Shown: one piece after another, positions 37,961 through 49,975 of the stretch | How positions within the stretch are numbered: the first letter of the stretch is position 1 | How the letters are laid out: each line of letters opens with the position of its first letter | Source: Pseudomonas sp. 21 | GTDB taxonomy: Bacteria > Pseudomonadota > Gammaproteobacteria > Pseudomonadales > Pseudomonadaceae | Reading direction: 5' to 3' | Assembly: GCF_000955805.1 (NCBI RefSeq) | Contig: NZ_JYOA01000010.1 | Coordinates: 563,386-627,385, forward strand | DNA: 64,000 nucleotides | Translations under genes and position numbers: made by a program | Notes under the pieces: generated by a model | What the model saw: the letters and a program-made list of their open reading frames with translations, nothing else | Databases searched by the model: none | What the model was told of the DNA's origin: nothing

Positions 37961-40900
37961 ATGGATATGAACCGTCGGCAATTTTTCAAGGTCTGCGCCG
38001 TGGGCCTTGGAGGATCGAGCCTGGCGGCACTCGGGATGGCACCCCCGGATGCATTCGCCGACCAGATCCGCCATTTCAAGCTTGCGCGCACCGTCGAGAC
38101 CCGCAACACCTGTCCGTACTGCTCGGTCGGTTGCGGCATCCTCCTGTACAGCCAGGGTGATGCGGCGAAGAACGTTGCGCAGAACATCATCCACATCGAG
38201 GGTGATTCCGATCACCCGGTCAACCGCGGCACGCTCTGCCCCAAAGGCGCCGGCCTGCTCGACTTCGTCCACAGCCCCAACCGCCTGAAGTACCCGCAGA
38301 TTCGCGAAGCGGGTTCGTCGGAGTGGAAGCGCATCGGCTGGGACGAGGCGCTGGACCGCATCGCCAAGCTGGTGAAGGAAGACCGCGACGCCAACTTCAT
38401 CGAGAAGAACGCCCAGGGCCAGACGGTGAACCGCTGGCTGACCACCGGCTTCCTGGCCGCGTCGGCGTCTTCCAACGAAGCCGGCTACATCACCCACAAG
38501 GTGGTTCGTTCTCTCGGCGTACTGGCGTTCGACAACCAAGCGCGTGTCTGACACGGCCCGACGGTGGCAAGTCTTGCCCCGACGTTTGGCCGTGGAGCCA
38601 TGACCAACCATTGGACCGACATCAAGAATGCCGATCTGATCCTGATCATGGGCGGAAACGCCGCTGAAGCGCACCCGTGCGGCTTCAAGTGGGTGACCGA
38701 AGCCAAGGCGCACAACAAGGCGCGCCTGCTGGTGGTCGACCCGCGATTCACCCGTTCCGCCTCGGTGGCCGACTACTACGCGCCCATCCGCACCGGCACG
38801 GACATCGCCTTCCTCGGCGGCCTGATCAACTTCCTGCTGGAAAACGACAGGTACCAGAAGGAATACGTGCACAACTACACCGACGTCTCCTTCATCGTGA
38901 AGGAAGGCTTCGGCTTCGACGACGGCCTGTTCAACGGCTACGACGCGGAGAAGCGCACCTACCCGGACAAGTCGTCCTGGCAGTACGAAATCGGCGAGGA
39001 CGGTTTCGCCAAGGTCGACCCGACCCTGACGCACCCGCGCTGCGTGTTCAACCTGATGAAGCAGCACTACAGCCGCTATACGCCGGACGTGGTGAGCAAC
39101 ATCTGCGGCACGCCCAAGGACATGATGCTCAAGGTGTGGGAAGAGATTTCCACCACCGCGGCGCCGACCAAGGTCATGACCATCATGTACGCCCTGGGCT
39201 GGACCCAGCACTCGGTGGGCGCGCAGATGATCCGCACCGGCGCGATGGTCCAGTTGCTGCTGGGCAACATCGGCATGCCCGGCGGCGGCATGAACGCCCT
39301 GCGCGGCCACTCCAACATCCAGGGGCTGACCGACCTGGGGCTGCTGTCCAACTCGCTGCCCGGCTACATGACCCTGGCCGGCGATGCCGAGCAGGACTTC
39401 ACCGCCTACCTCGCCAAGCGCACGTCCAAGCCGCTGCGTCCGGGGCAGTTGTCCTATTGGCAGAACTATCCCAAGTTCCACGTCAGCCTGATGAAGTCCT
39501 GGTTCGGCAAGTCCGCGACCAAGGAAAACAACTGGTGCTATGACTGGCTGCCCAAGCTGGACATGCCCGGCGCCGGCTACGACGTGCTGCGCTACTTCGA
39601 CATGATGTACCAGGGCAAGGTCAACGGTTACTTCTGCCAGGGCTTCAACCCCATCGCCTCGTTCCCCAACAAGGCCAAGGTCAGCGCTGCGCTGGCCAAG
39701 CTGAAGTGGATGGTGGTGATGGACCCGCTGGCCACCGAAACCTCCGAGTTCTGGCGCAACGCCGGCGAGCACAACGACGTCGACACCAAGTCCATCCAGA
39801 CCACGGTGTTCCGCCTGCCCACCAGCTGCTTCGCCGAGGAAGATGGCTCCATCGTCAACTCCGGCCGCTGGCTGCAGTGGCACTGGAAGGGCGCCGAGCC
39901 ACCGGGTGAAGCGCGTACCGACATCGCCATCATGAGCGGCCTGCTGCATCGCCTGCAGGCGGCCTATCGCAAGGATGGCGGCGCCTTCCCCGACCCGATC
40001 CTGGGGCTCGACTGGCCGTACCTGACGCCGGACGAACCGACTCCGGAAGAGATCGCCAAGGAGTACAACGGCAAGGCGCTGGCCGACCTGATCGACCCGA
40101 ACAACGGCATGGTCCTGGCGAAAGCCGGCGAGCAGCTTCCGGCCTTCGCGCTGCTGCGCGATGACGGCAGCACCGCCAGCGGCTGCTGGATCTTCGCCGG
40201 TTCCTGGACGCAGCAGGGCAACCAGATGGGCCGGCGCGACAACAGCGACCCCTATGCCATGGGCCAGACCCTGGGCTGGGCCTGGGCGTGGCCGGCCAAC
40301 CGGCGCATCCTCTACAACCGCGCCTCGGCGGATGTCAGCGGCAAGCCGTGGGACCCGGTGAAGAAGCGTCTGGTGTGGTGGAACGGCAAGGCGTGGGGCG
40401 GCACCGACATCCCGGACTTCAAGGCCGATTCGGCGCCGGAAGCGGGGATGAACCCGTTCATCATGAACCCCGAAGGCGTGGCGCGTTTCTTCGCCGTCGA
40501 CAAGATGGCCGAAGGTCCTTTCCCCGAGCACTACGAGCCGTTCGAGACGCCGATTGGCGTCAACCCGCTGCACAAGAACCCGCAGGCGATCAGCAGCCCT
40601 GCGGCGCGGGTGTTCAAGAACGACATGGAGCTGTTCGGCACGGCGAAGGAGTTCCCCTACGCCGCCACGACCTACCGGCTCACCGAGCACTTCCACTTCT
40701 GGACCAAGCATTGCCGCCTGAATGCCATCGTCCAGCCGGAACAGTTCGTCGAGATCGGCGAGGCGCTGGCGAAGGAGCTCGGCATCAAGGCCGGCGACCG
40801 CGTGAAGGTGTCCTCCAACCGCGGCTTCATCAAGGCCGTGGCGGTGGTGACCAAGCGTATCCGTCCGCTGCAGGTCAACGGCCAGACCGTGCACCACGTG

Positions 40901-41038
40901 GGCATCCCCCTGCACTGGGGCTTCTCGGGCGTGGCGCGCAACGGCTACCTGACCAATACCCTGACCCCCTTCGTGGGCGATGGGAATACGCAGACGCCGG
41001 AGTTCAAGTCCTTCCTCGTCAACGTGGAAAAGGCGTGA
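37961..41038 (+). CDS. fdnG: formate dehydrogenase-N catalytic subunit, selenocysteine-containing
   Basis: A 1025-residue molybdopterin enzyme that oxidises formate to CO2 in the periplasm and passes electrons to FdnH. A twin-arginine signal (MNRRQFFKVCAVGLGG) marks export by Tat. CPYCSVGCG begins the first 4Fe-4S cluster. Codon 197 is TGA (38549-38551), in frame and flanked by NQARV and HGPTVASL, exactly where FdnG carries selenocysteine; a SECIS-like hairpin follows. The reading frame is open on both sides to 41038, so the TGA is recoded, not a mutation. The start at 37961 gives MDMNRRQ; 37967 is an alternative. First gene of fdnGHI-fdhE-selAB. Confidence 0.96.
38549..38592 (+). promoter_or_regulatory. 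bacterial SECIS element directing UGA recoding
   Basis: The hairpin starts at the TGA. The outer stem CGGCC/GGCCG (38554-38558 with 38588-38592) and an upper stem CGG/CCG (38562-38564 with 38579-38581) enclose a bulged U at 38565. Above it GGCA/TGCC (38566-38569 with 38575-38578) closes an AGUCU loop. A bulged U plus a GU in the apical loop are the SelB-binding features of the E. coli fdhF/fdnG elements. Confidence 0.88.
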
Positions 41039-41046
41039 GGTGAAGC

Positions 41047-41979
41047 ATGAGTAGTCAAGACATCTACGCCCGCTCCGCCACGACCTTGCCGTCACCCTCG
41101 GTGCGCCACGAGCAGGAAGTGGCCAAGCTGATCGACGTGTCCAAGTGCATCGGTTGCAAGGCGTGCCAGGTCGCCTGCTCGGAATGGAACGAGCTGCGCG
41201 ACGAGGTGGGCCACAACCACGGCACCTACGACAACCCGATCGACCTCACGGACCAGTCCTGGACGGTCATGCGCTTCACCGAGCATGAGAACCCGGCCGG
41301 CAACCTGGAGTGGCTGATCCGCAAGGACGGCTGCATGCACTGTGAGGAGCCCGGCTGCCTGAAGGCCTGCCCGAGCCCCGGCGCGATCGTGAAGTACGCC
41401 AACGGCATCGTCGACTTCAACCAGGACCACTGCATCGGCTGCGGCTACTGCATCACCGGCTGCCCGTTCAATATCCCGCGCATCTCGCAGAAGGACCACA
41501 AGGCGTACAAGTGCACCCTGTGTTCCGACCGCGTGGCGGTGGGCATGGAGCCGGCCTGCGTGAAGACCTGCCCGACCGGCGCCATCGTCTTCGGCACCAA
41601 GGAGGACATGAAGGAGCATGCCGCCGAGCGCATCGAAGACCTGAAATCCCGTGGCTTCGAGCACGCCGGCCTGTATGACCCTGAAGGCGTGGGCGGCACG
41701 CACGTCATGTACGTGCTGCACCACAATGACCAGCCCTCGCTGTACGCCGGCCTGCCCGACAAGCCGGCCATCAGCCCGATGGTCAGCCTGTGGAAAGGCC
41801 TGACCAAGCCGCTGGGCCTGCTGGCCATGGCGGGCGTGGTGCTGGCCGGGTTCTTCCACTACACCCGCATCGGCCCCAACCGGGTCGAAGAGGACGAGGA
41901 AGACGGACCCGACCCGCAGGCGCCGGTGCACAAGGTCGACCCTTCGGTGCATGACTACGATCCGCGCGATCCCCGCTGA
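41047..41979 (+). CDS. fdnH: formate dehydrogenase-N iron-sulfur subunit
   Basis: A 310-residue electron-transfer subunit. Four ferredoxin-type Cys groups are visible ([62 protein letters not shown]), consistent with four 4Fe-4S clusters. A single C-terminal membrane helix ([19 protein letters not shown]) anchors it with the soluble part in the periplasm. It starts 8 bp after fdnG behind GAGG. Length is slightly above the E. coli protein because of an acidic tail. Confidence 0.96.
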   Translation: MSSQDIYARSATTLPSPSVRHEQEVAKLIDVSKCIGCKACQVACSEWNELRDEVGHNHGTYDNPIDLTDQSWTVMRFTEHENPAGNLEWLIRKDGCMHCEEPGCLKACPSPGAIVKYANGIVDFNQDHCIGCGYCITGCPFNIPRISQKDHKAYKCTLCSDRVAVGMEPACVKTCPTGAIVFGTKEDMKEHAAERIEDLKSRGFEHAGLYDPEGVGGTHVMYVLHHNDQPSLYAGLPDKPAISPMVSLWKGLTKPLGLLAMAGVVLAGFFHYTRIGPNRVEEDEEDGPDPQAPVHKVDPSVHDYDPRDPR

Positions 41980-41986
41980 CTGACTT

Positions 41987-42010
41987 CCGCCGTCCTCGCG
42001 AGGACGGTGG
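41987..42010. repeat. intercistronic hairpin between fdnH and fdnI
   Basis: CCGTCCTCGCGAGGACGG (41990-42007) is an 18-bp perfect palindrome, extended to 12 bp per arm with one G-T pair. It has no T-run, so it is more likely an mRNA stability or processing element that sets subunit ratios than a terminator. Confidence 0.6.
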
Positions 42011-42036
42011 ATTAGGGCAGCAAGGAGCCCGACGAC

Positions 42037-42663
42037 ATGAAAAAAGATATCCAGCGTTACAACGCCAACGAACGGAGCAACCACTGGATGGTGGCTATCC
42101 TGTTCTTCCTCGCCGGCCTCTCGGGGCTGGCGCTGTTCCACCCGGCCATGTTCTGGCTGACCAACCTGTTCGGCGGCGGCCCATGGACGCGCATTCTCCA
42201 TCCCTTCCTCGGGGTGGCGATGTTCCTGTTCTTCCTCGGCCTGGTGATCCGCTTCGCCCACCACAACCTGGTGGAAAAGCGCGATGTGCAATGGCTCAAG
42301 CAATGGCGCGACGTGGTCACCAACCGCGAGGAAAACCTCCCGGAAGTGGGCCGCTACAACGCCGGGCAGAAGCTGCTGTTCTGGACCCTGCTGCTGTGCA
42401 TGCTGGTGCTGCTGGTGACCGGCTTCGTGATGTGGCGGGCGTACTTCAGCCACCTGTTCGGCATCGACCTCATCCGCATCGCCTCGCTGCTGCATGCCTT
42501 CGCCGCCTTCGTACTCATCTGCAGCATCCTGGTGCACATCTACGCCGGCATCTGGGTGAAGGGCTCGATGGGTGCCATGCTCTACGGCTGGGTTAGCCGT
42601 GGCTGGGCGCGCAAGCACCACGCCGCCTGGCTCAAGGACGTGGACAAGGGCAAGGGCCACTGA
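42037..42663 (+). CDS. fdnI: formate dehydrogenase-N cytochrome b556 subunit
   Basis: A 208-residue four-helix membrane cytochrome that takes electrons from FdnH and reduces quinone. Helices are visible at about 18-38, 52-74, 114-136 and 150-172 (MVAILFFLAGLSGLALF, HPFLGVAMFLFFLGLVI, LLFWTLLLCMLVLLVTG, ASLLHAFAAFVLICSILVH). Haem-ligand histidines occur in ERSNHW, FLGV-adjacent HP, LHAF and VHIYAG. CAAGGAG precedes the start. Third gene of the operon. Confidence 0.95.
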   Translation: MKKDIQRYNANERSNHWMVAILFFLAGLSGLALFHPAMFWLTNLFGGGPWTRILHPFLGVAMFLFFLGLVIRFAHHNLVEKRDVQWLKQWRDVVTNREENLPEVGRYNAGQKLLFWTLLLCMLVLLVTGFVMWRAYFSHLFGIDLIRIASLLHAFAAFVLICSILVHIYAGIWVKGSMGAMLYGWVSRGWARKHHAAWLKDVDKGKGH

Positions 42664-42714
42664 CCGTCGACGTAGCCGCCGGCTGAGGTCAGTGCATCCG
42701 TCGGCACGAACCAT

Positions 42715-42750
42715 CCCCTCTCCCTTAAGGGAGAGGGCTAGGGAGAGGGG
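42715..42750. repeat. CCCTCTCCCT/AGGGAGAGGG palindromic repeat
   Basis: A 22-bp perfect palindrome with arms CCCTCTCCCTT and AAGGGAGAGGG (42716-42737) is followed by another GGGAGAGGGG. This is a common Pseudomonas intergenic repeat type. It lies in the 126-bp gap between fdnI and fdhE and could fold in the mRNA. Confidence 0.7.
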
Positions 42751-42789
42751 CTGTTCAGGCCCCGCTCCGAACCCAACAAGGAGTCCTGC

Positions 42790-43722
42790 GTGTCAGGCCG
42801 AATTCTCGAACCCGGGCAGATCGAAGCTGCCGCCAACATCCCCCCGCTGTTCAACCTGCCGTCCCCCGACCTGCTCTCCCGCCGCGCCGCGCGCCTGCGT
42901 GAACTGGCACCGGGCAATCCTCTGCAGGGCTACCTCGAACTGATCGCCGGCGTCTGCGAAACGCAGCAGGCGCTGCTCGACCGCAAGCTGTTCCTGCAAT
43001 CGCCGGACGCGGCTGCGCTGGCCCGCAGCCGCGAGCACCGCATGCCGCCGCTGGCCTACGAAGTACTGGTACGCGAAGGTGCGTGGCTGCCGCTGCTGGA
43101 TGCTTTCCTCGACGCCTATGAGCTCACTGCCAACCCGGCCGTGGTCGAAGCGCTGAAGGTCCTGCGCAGCGCTGATTCCGGCCAGCGCAAGGCCTGGGCG
43201 CTGGGCCTGCTCAACGGCCAGTTCGACCTGCTGCCGCCGGCGCTGGTGCCCTTCCTCGGCGCCGTACTGCAGGTCGCCTTCAGCCAGTGGCTGCTGCAAC
43301 TGCCGGAAGACACCCTGGTGGAAACCGACAGCCAAACACTCTGCCCGGCCTGCGGCGCACCGCCGGTGGCGGGGATGATCCGCAGCCAGGGCAAGCATGC
43401 CGGGCTTCGTTACCTGGCCTGCTCGCTGTGCTCCTGCGAATGGCACTACGTGCGCGTGAAGTGCAGCCACTGTGCCGAGAGCAAGGGGCTGGCCTACTAC
43501 TCGCTGCAGCGCGAAGGCGTGGCCAGCGACCAGGCACCGCTCAAGGCCGAGACCTGCCCCGGCTGCCAGTCCTACCTCAAGCAGTTCTACCTGCAGCACG
43601 ACAAGCACGCGGAGCCCCAGGCGGACGACCTGGCCAGCCTCGCGCTGGACATCCGCCTCGCCGAAGACGGCTACCTGCGCACCGCACCGAACCTGCTGCT
43701 GGCTCCGGGCGGCTCCTCGTAG
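42790..43722 (+). CDS. fdhE: formate dehydrogenase accessory protein FdhE
   Basis: A 310-residue cytoplasmic factor required for activity of the membrane formate dehydrogenases, perhaps as a redox chaperone before Tat export. Its rubredoxin-like zinc/iron sites are CPACGAPP, CSLCSCEW, KCSHC and CPGC in the C-terminal half (about 185-275). It starts with GTG at 42790 behind CAAGGAG. The place between fdnI and selA is as in other pseudomonads. Confidence 0.95.
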   Translation: MSGRILEPGQIEAAANIPPLFNLPSPDLLSRRAARLRELAPGNPLQGYLELIAGVCETQQALLDRKLFLQSPDAAALARSREHRMPPLAYEVLVREGAWLPLLDAFLDAYELTANPAVVEALKVLRSADSGQRKAWALGLLNGQFDLLPPALVPFLGAVLQVAFSQWLLQLPEDTLVETDSQTLCPACGAPPVAGMIRSQGKHAGLRYLACSLCSCEWHYVRVKCSHCAESKGLAYYSLQREGVASDQAPLKAETCPGCQSYLKQFYLQHDKHAEPQADDLASLALDIRLAEDGYLRTAPNLLLAPGGSS

Positions 43723-43734
43723 GAAACCACCTGG

Positions 43735-43814
43735 GGCGGATAACGCGGAACGCGTTATCCGCCGCCGGCCCGGTGCCGAAGCTGTCGGCGTGTAACCGCG
43801 AACGGTTATACGCC
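43735..43814. repeat. two GGCGKRTAAC-type inverted repeats in tandem
   Basis: The first (43735-43763) is perfect: GGCGGATAACGCG, GAA, then CGCGTTATCCGCC. The second (43787-43814) has arms GGCGTGTAACCG and CGGTTATACGCC with one mismatch. The two belong to one short palindromic repeat family. They fill the gap between fdhE and selA and end 42 bp before selA. Confidence 0.75.
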
Positions 43815-43856
43815 CTACACTGACTCCAGCCCTCGTCCCCTGCACAAGGTTCGTCC

Positions 43857-45259
43857 ATGACCTCGGTACGTTTGCCCTCCATCGACCGCCTGCTGCGCAG
43901 CCCGGCCTGCCAGCCGCTGCAGCAGCGCTATGGCCGCGAGGCCCTGCTCAAGACCCTGCGCGACCTGCTCGACGAACTGCGCGACCCCGCGCGCCACGGC
44001 CAACTGGCCGCCGTCGAATTGGAAGAGTCCGTGCTCGCCGGCCGCGCCGGCGAACGCCTCGCCGCCCACCATGCCAGCCGCGTGCGCCGGGTGTTCAACT
44101 TCACCGGCACCGTGTTGCACACCAACCTCGGTCGCGCCTTGCTGCCGGAAGAGGCCATCGAAGCGATCACGCTGGCCGCCCGTTATCCGCTCAACCTCGA
44201 ATTCGACCTGGCCACCGGCAAGCGCGGCGACCGCGACGACCTCATCACCGGGCTGATCCGCGAGCTGACTGGCGCCGAAGCCGTCACCGTGGTCAACAAC
44301 AACGCCGCCGCCGTGCTGTTGGCGCTCAACAGCCTGGGCGCGCGCAAGGAAGGGATCATTTCCCGCGGCGAGCTGATCGAGATCGGCGGCGCCTTCCGCA
44401 TCCCCGACATCATGTCCCGCGCCGGCGTGAAGCTGGTCGAGGTCGGCACCACCAACCGCACCCACGCCAAGGACTACGAAGCCGTCATCGGCCCGCGCTC
44501 GGGCCTGTTGATGCGCGTGCACACCAGCAACTACAGCGTGCAGGGCTTCACCGCCAGCGTCGCCACTCCGCAACTGGCGCAGATCGCCCACGCCCATGGT
44601 TTGCCGCTGCTGGAGGACCTGGGCAGCGGCACCCTGGTCGATCTCACTCGCTGGGGTTTGCCAAAGGAGCCGACCGTGCAGGAGGCCCTGCGCGACGGCG
44701 CCGACATCGTTACCTTCAGCGGCGATAAGCTGCTCGGCGGCCCGCAGGCCGGCCTGATCCTCGGCAGCAAGGAACTGATCGGGCGAATCAAGAAGAACCC
44801 GCTCAAGCGCGCCTTGCGCGTGGACAAGCTCACCCTTGCCGCGCTGGAAGCGGTGCTCAACCTCTACCGCGACCCCGACCGCCTTGCCGAGCGCCTTACC
44901 AGCCTGCGTCTGCTCAGCCGGCCACAGGCCGAGATCCGTACCCAGGCGCAACGGCTTGCGCCGGCCTTCGCTGCGCTGCTCGGCGACCGCTGGAGCGTCA
45001 GCGCCGTGGATGCGCTGGGCATGATCGGCAGCGGCGCCCAGCCGGTCGCGCGGTTGCCCAGCGCCGCGCTGTGCCTGCGTCCGAACCAGCCCAAACGCCA
45101 GCGCGGCCGCGCGCTGCTGGACCTGGAAGAACGCCTGCGCTGCCTGCCGATCCCGGTGCTCGGCCGCATCGATGACGACGCGCTCTGGCTCGACCTGCGC
45201 CAGCTCGACGACGAGCCCGGCTTCGCCGCGCAACTGCCGTTGCTCGCCGAGGGCGAGGC

Positions 45260-45263
<4 letters not shown>
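43857..45263 (+). CDS. selA: L-seryl-tRNA(Sec) selenium transferase
   Basis: A 468-residue PLP enzyme that converts Ser-tRNA(Sec) to Sec-tRNA(Sec) using selenophosphate. The PLP lysine is Lys291 in [28 protein letters not shown] and [11 protein letters not shown] are family signatures. It normally assembles as a decamer. CAAGG precedes the ATG. Its stop overlaps the GTG start of selB, so the two are translationally coupled. Length is normal (463 in E. coli). Confidence 0.97.
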
Positions 45264-47176
<1,913 letters not shown>

Positions 47177-47213
47177 TGGATTCCGGCAGCAACCGCGAGG
47201 CCGAGGCGCGGCG

Positions 47214-48668
47214 TCAACGCCCCGGCAACACCTGGTCCACCCGTTGCACGAGGTAGTCGTAGAACGGGTTGGATGTCACCCGCTGGAACAGGTCCAGCCC
47301 GACGATCAGCACGCCGCGTTCACCGCGGGGCGTGAGCGTGCCCAGGTGGATACCGAAGTCTTCGCCGGCCTGCGGATGCTGGCCATAGAGCGCATCGTCG
47401 GGCGGGAAGGGCAGCGCGACGTGGGACAGCGAGAACAGGTCCGACGGGTAGCTGATCGCCAGTGGCAGGCTTTCCTGCTGCTGGCTATGGGCTGGCGTGT
47501 GCAGGGCGTTGGTCTGGCTGGTTTGTGTGCTGTTGGAGATCACGGTCAGGTCGTAATTGCGCTCGCGCTCGGGCAGCAGGCGGTCGCCGAGCGTGGCCAT
47601 TTCCGGGCGCAGCAGCGGGCCGTAGTTCAGCGAGCGGTTGAGGTCGAACAGCACCAGTTCGCTGCCATTGTCCGGCAGGCGGTCGTAGAGGTTGCCGATC
47701 ACCGCCGGGGTGCTGACGGTGCTGTCGGCAAGGGACTGGAAGGTGAGGATCGGCGGCAGGCGGGCGAGTCTGCCGCTGCGGCTGGCACTCTCCAGGCTGG
47801 CCTGCACGGAGTCAGTCAGCTCCACCGTCTGGCGCGCCGCCGCGATCGGGAAGGAGTTGTACTTGAACGGGTTGAACTCCGGCAGCACGCTCAGCCAGGC
47901 CGCCTTGGCGAAGGCCGGTAGCAGCGCCGGCAAGCCCGCCAGTCCGGCGAATTGCGCATAGCGGGTGACGCCGATCATCGGTGAGATCAGCACCAGCTGT
48001 TTCGGCATCGCGAGGCTCGGGTCGTCCAGCGCATCCAGGCTGTACTTCATCGCCAGCGCGCCGCCGTTGGAGAAACCCACCATCAGCAGTGGTGCGCCCT
48101 TGGGTAGCTGTGCAGAGGCCTCACGCGCGGCCAGCCGGGTGGCGGCCATCCAGTCCTCCCAGTCCACGCTGGTGAGCCCGGCCGGCACGGTGCCATGGCC
48201 CGGCATGCGGATCGCGATCACCACGAATCCCCGTTGCCGCAAGTGCTCGCCCAGGTGGCGCAGGCTGTAGGGCGAATCGGTCAGCCCGTGCAGCAGTACC
48301 GCCGCGCCGCGCACTTCACCGTCGGGGCGCATCTCATAGGAGCGATTCCAGTCAGTGGCGAAGTGGCCGGGGTAGACCTGGCTCTGGTCGAAGTAGCGGT
48401 TGTAGGCGACGCGCTCGAAGGGCTGCAGGCTGGCCGCCATCTCCTTGCGCATGGCCTGCATCAGTTTGTCCTCGGCGGCCAGGTAGCCGCCCCAGTCGGT
48501 GCGGTCGATGGCGTCGCTGTGCAGGTCCTCCGGTACCCAGGTGTGCCAGGGCTCCAGTGGCGGAATGTTGCGCAGCGCGGCGACCCGCAGTCCCAGTGCC
48601 AGCACGGCGATGGCGAGAATGAGGATGACCAGCCAGAGCAGCGCCCTGGTGAGTTTCACGTTCAGCAT
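47214..48668 (-). CDS. membrane-anchored alpha/beta-hydrolase
   Basis: A 484-residue protein with an N-terminal anchor (ALLWLVILILAIAVLALGL). The hydrolase core has LLHGLTDSPYSLRHLG (oxyanion loop), GHGTVPAGLT, and the nucleophile elbow GFSNGG. The catalytic Asp and His cannot be placed with certainty. It resembles carboxylesterase/lysophospholipase-like Hydrolase_4 proteins. AAGGGAAC precedes the ATG. It is convergent with selB (37 bp apart) and has no operon partner. The substrate is unknown. Confidence 0.85.
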   Translation of the reverse strand: MLNVKLTRALLWLVILILAIAVLALGLRVAALRNIPPLEPWHTWVPEDLHSDAIDRTDWGGYLAAEDKLMQAMRKEMAASLQPFERVAYNRYFDQSQVYPGHFATDWNRSYEMRPDGEVRGAAVLLHGLTDSPYSLRHLGEHLRQRGFVVIAIRMPGHGTVPAGLTSVDWEDWMAATRLAAREASAQLPKGAPLLMVGFSNGGALAMKYSLDALDDPSLAMPKQLVLISPMIGVTRYAQFAGLAGLPALLPAFAKAAWLSVLPEFNPFKYNSFPIAAARQTVELTDSVQASLESASRSGRLARLPPILTFQSLADSTVSTPAVIGNLYDRLPDNGSELVLFDLNRSLNYGPLLRPEMATLGDRLLPERERNYDLTVISNSTQTSQTNALHTPAHSQQQESLPLAISYPSDLFSLSHVALPFPPDDALYGQHPQAGEDFGIHLGTLTPRGERGVLIVGLDLFQRVTSNPFYDYLVQRVDQVLPGR

Positions 48669-48733
48669 GGCGTTCCCTTGTCAGCGTGCAGGACAAGCAT
48701 AGAGTCCCCGGCGCTGCAAAGTCCGCTCATGGG

Positions 48734-49204
48734 TCAAAGGGCCGAGACCGCCTCGACGTAGTCGGAGTTGCCGATGCCGACCTGAGCCCAGACCGGGCGC
48801 GTCTCATTGCCCTGGCGGTCGTACTGCTCGTCCGCGTCCCACAGCGTGATGATCTGCCCGGGAAACAGGTACTCGCTGTCGGTGAACTCGTGCGCACCGG
48901 AGTCGTCAGCCGAGGCGATCAGCGAGAACAGCTCGCCGGCCGCCAGCGCAAACACATTCACGCCCTGGTAACGGGCGAGGTACTGCTCGCTCTGGGACAG
49001 GCCGATGAACCAGATGAACCCCTGCTCGTCGCACTCGGTCTGGATCGCGGCCTGACAGAAATAGTCCGTCGGTCCGTTGGACGATTCCAGCGGGAAACCC
49101 ACGGCGGCCAGCGCGTCCCGCGCCATGGCTCGCGTGTCGCCCAGACAGACCGGGCCGATGCCCTGGTGCGGGGAAATCTCGAGGATGGGTAGAGTGGGCT
49201 TCAT
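48734..49204 (-). CDS. conserved hypothetical protein
   Basis: A 156-residue cytoplasmic protein without signal or membrane segments. GIGPVCLGDTRAMARDAL at the N-terminus and a region rich in aromatic and acidic residues later (FIWFIGLSQSEQYLARY, EFTDSEYLFPGQ) suggest a compact alpha/beta fold. GGGAG precedes the ATG at good spacing. I do not recognise the family. It lies between the hydrolase gene and selC; the 247 bp from 49205 to selC show no gene and must contain the selC promoter. Confidence 0.65.
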   Translation of the reverse strand: MKPTLPILEISPHQGIGPVCLGDTRAMARDALAAVGFPLESSNGPTDYFCQAAIQTECDEQGFIWFIGLSQSEQYLARYQGVNVFALAAGELFSLIASADDSGAHEFTDSEYLFPGQIITLWDADEQYDRQGNETRPVWAQVGIGNSDYVEAVSAL

Positions 49205-49451
49205 GCCGCGGAGCTCCCTGGGTTGCTGCTAGCGAGGTTAGAGCATGGGCAGACACTTCGCCGCCTTTTTCTGGCGAATAAGTGGCCTTTTGATGTTGAT
49301 TGGCCAGAATATCATTGCCGCGCTGCGCGGGATTTATCGGGCTTCCCGGTTCTCACTGCGGCATCGCTGCGCTGGCATCGGTCATGGCAATAGTGGCAAC
49401 ATCCGGGCTCCCGCTTTTGCCGCCGCATCCGCGCAGCCGGCTTCTGACCAG

Positions 49452-49547
49452 GGAAGGCAATCACGCCCGGTGGCGTGGCCGGGCTTCAAACCCGGTGGGG
49501 GACGGCAGCCGTTCCTGGGTGAGTTCGACTCTCACTGCCTTCCGCCA
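49452..49547 (+). tRNA. selC: tRNA-Sec (UCA anticodon)
   Basis: A 96-nt tRNA with the unusual Sec shape. The acceptor stem GGAAGGCA pairs with TGCCTTCC before GCCA. The anticodon stem CCGGG/CCCGG closes the loop CTTCAAA with TCA at 49486-49488. A long variable arm follows, then the T arm with GTTCGACTC. CCA is encoded. The length and the 8-bp acceptor stem match bacterial selC (95 nt in E. coli). It reads the UGA in fdnG together with SelA and SelB encoded just upstream. Its 3' half is duplicated at 53143, the mark of an integration site. Confidence 0.97.
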
Positions 49548-49552
49548 CTTCC
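49523..49552. other. attachment site in selC (left copy)
   Basis: A 30-bp block beginning GTTCGACTCTCACTGCC, which covers the T arm and 3' acceptor strand of selC plus five bases after CCA. It is repeated exactly at 53143-53172. Integrases of genomic islands often use tRNA 3' ends in this way, leaving the tRNA intact. Confidence 0.9.
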
Positions 49553-49616
49553 CCCGTCTACAGCCCGCGTGGCTCTAGGCTTTCGGCTCGGCCCGGGAAG
49601 GCGCTTCGACGTCGGT

Positions 49617-49633
49617 GTCGAAGAAGTGTCGAA
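49617..49633 (+). repeat. subterminal 17-nt direct repeat, left copy
   Basis: GTCGAAGAAGTGTCGAA lies 65 bp inside the left attachment site. It matches 53020-53036 with one mismatch in the same orientation. It could be an integrase arm-type site or residue of an integrase 3' end. Confidence 0.6.
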
Positions 49634-49639
49634 GCACGT

Positions 49640-49975
49640 TCAGTGCGTTTCGCTCTCGCCAGCCTGCATCCAGGACGGGATGTCGTTCATGCCGTGCAGG
49701 ACGCGCCACACATCGATGTGATCGTCGCGCTCGACGTAGAACACCAGGTAGGGATAGCGCTTGAGCGGCCAGCAATGCAGGTCCGGCAAATCCAGCTCAT
49801 GGGCGTAGCATGATGAACCGCTGGCAGGGTGACGGGCTATATGGGCGTATGCCTTTTCTAGGGCATCGACAAACCCCAGAGCAGCCTGTTCGGCGTCTTC
49901 GCTGAGGTAGTAATCGACAGCTGCTTCAACGTCCTGATTGGCGAGTACGCGTGGAATGACGATCTTCGCCTTCAT
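49640..49975 (-). CDS. parE: ParE-family toxin (RelE/ParE superfamily)
   Basis: A 111-residue toxin of the ParE type. AAVDYYLSEDAEQAALGFVDALEKAY forms the N-terminal helical hairpin (quoted in part: YYLSEDAEQAALGFVDAL), IARHPASGS is the family turn, and YPYLVFYVERDDHIDVWRVLH the beta-sheet core (in part: YLVFYVERDDHIDVWRVLH). ParE toxins poison DNA gyrase. Its ATG overlaps the antitoxin stop (ATGA), the usual antitoxin-first order. It would stabilise the island against loss. Confidence 0.9.
   Translation of the reverse strand: MKAKIVIPRVLANQDVEAAVDYYLSEDAEQAALGFVDALEKAYAHIARHPASGSSCYAHELDLPDLHCWPLKRYPYLVFYVERDDHIDVWRVLHGMNDIPSWMQAGESETH

Noticed and set aside
38549..38551. Stop codon splitting the formate dehydrogenase gene, as if a pseudogene.
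   Set aside because: The frame continues without any other stop for 829 codons, the position matches the known selenocysteine, and a SECIS-like hairpin and selA, selB, selC are present.
37895..41095. Very long minus-strand open frame opposite fdnG.
   Set aside because: It runs through the antisense of a conserved gene, has His/Val/Gly-rich composition typical of reverse-complement shadows in high-GC DNA, and no motif.
49245..49721. Plus-strand frame overlapping selC.
   Set aside because: It runs through the tRNA gene and the attachment site and has no protein-like composition.
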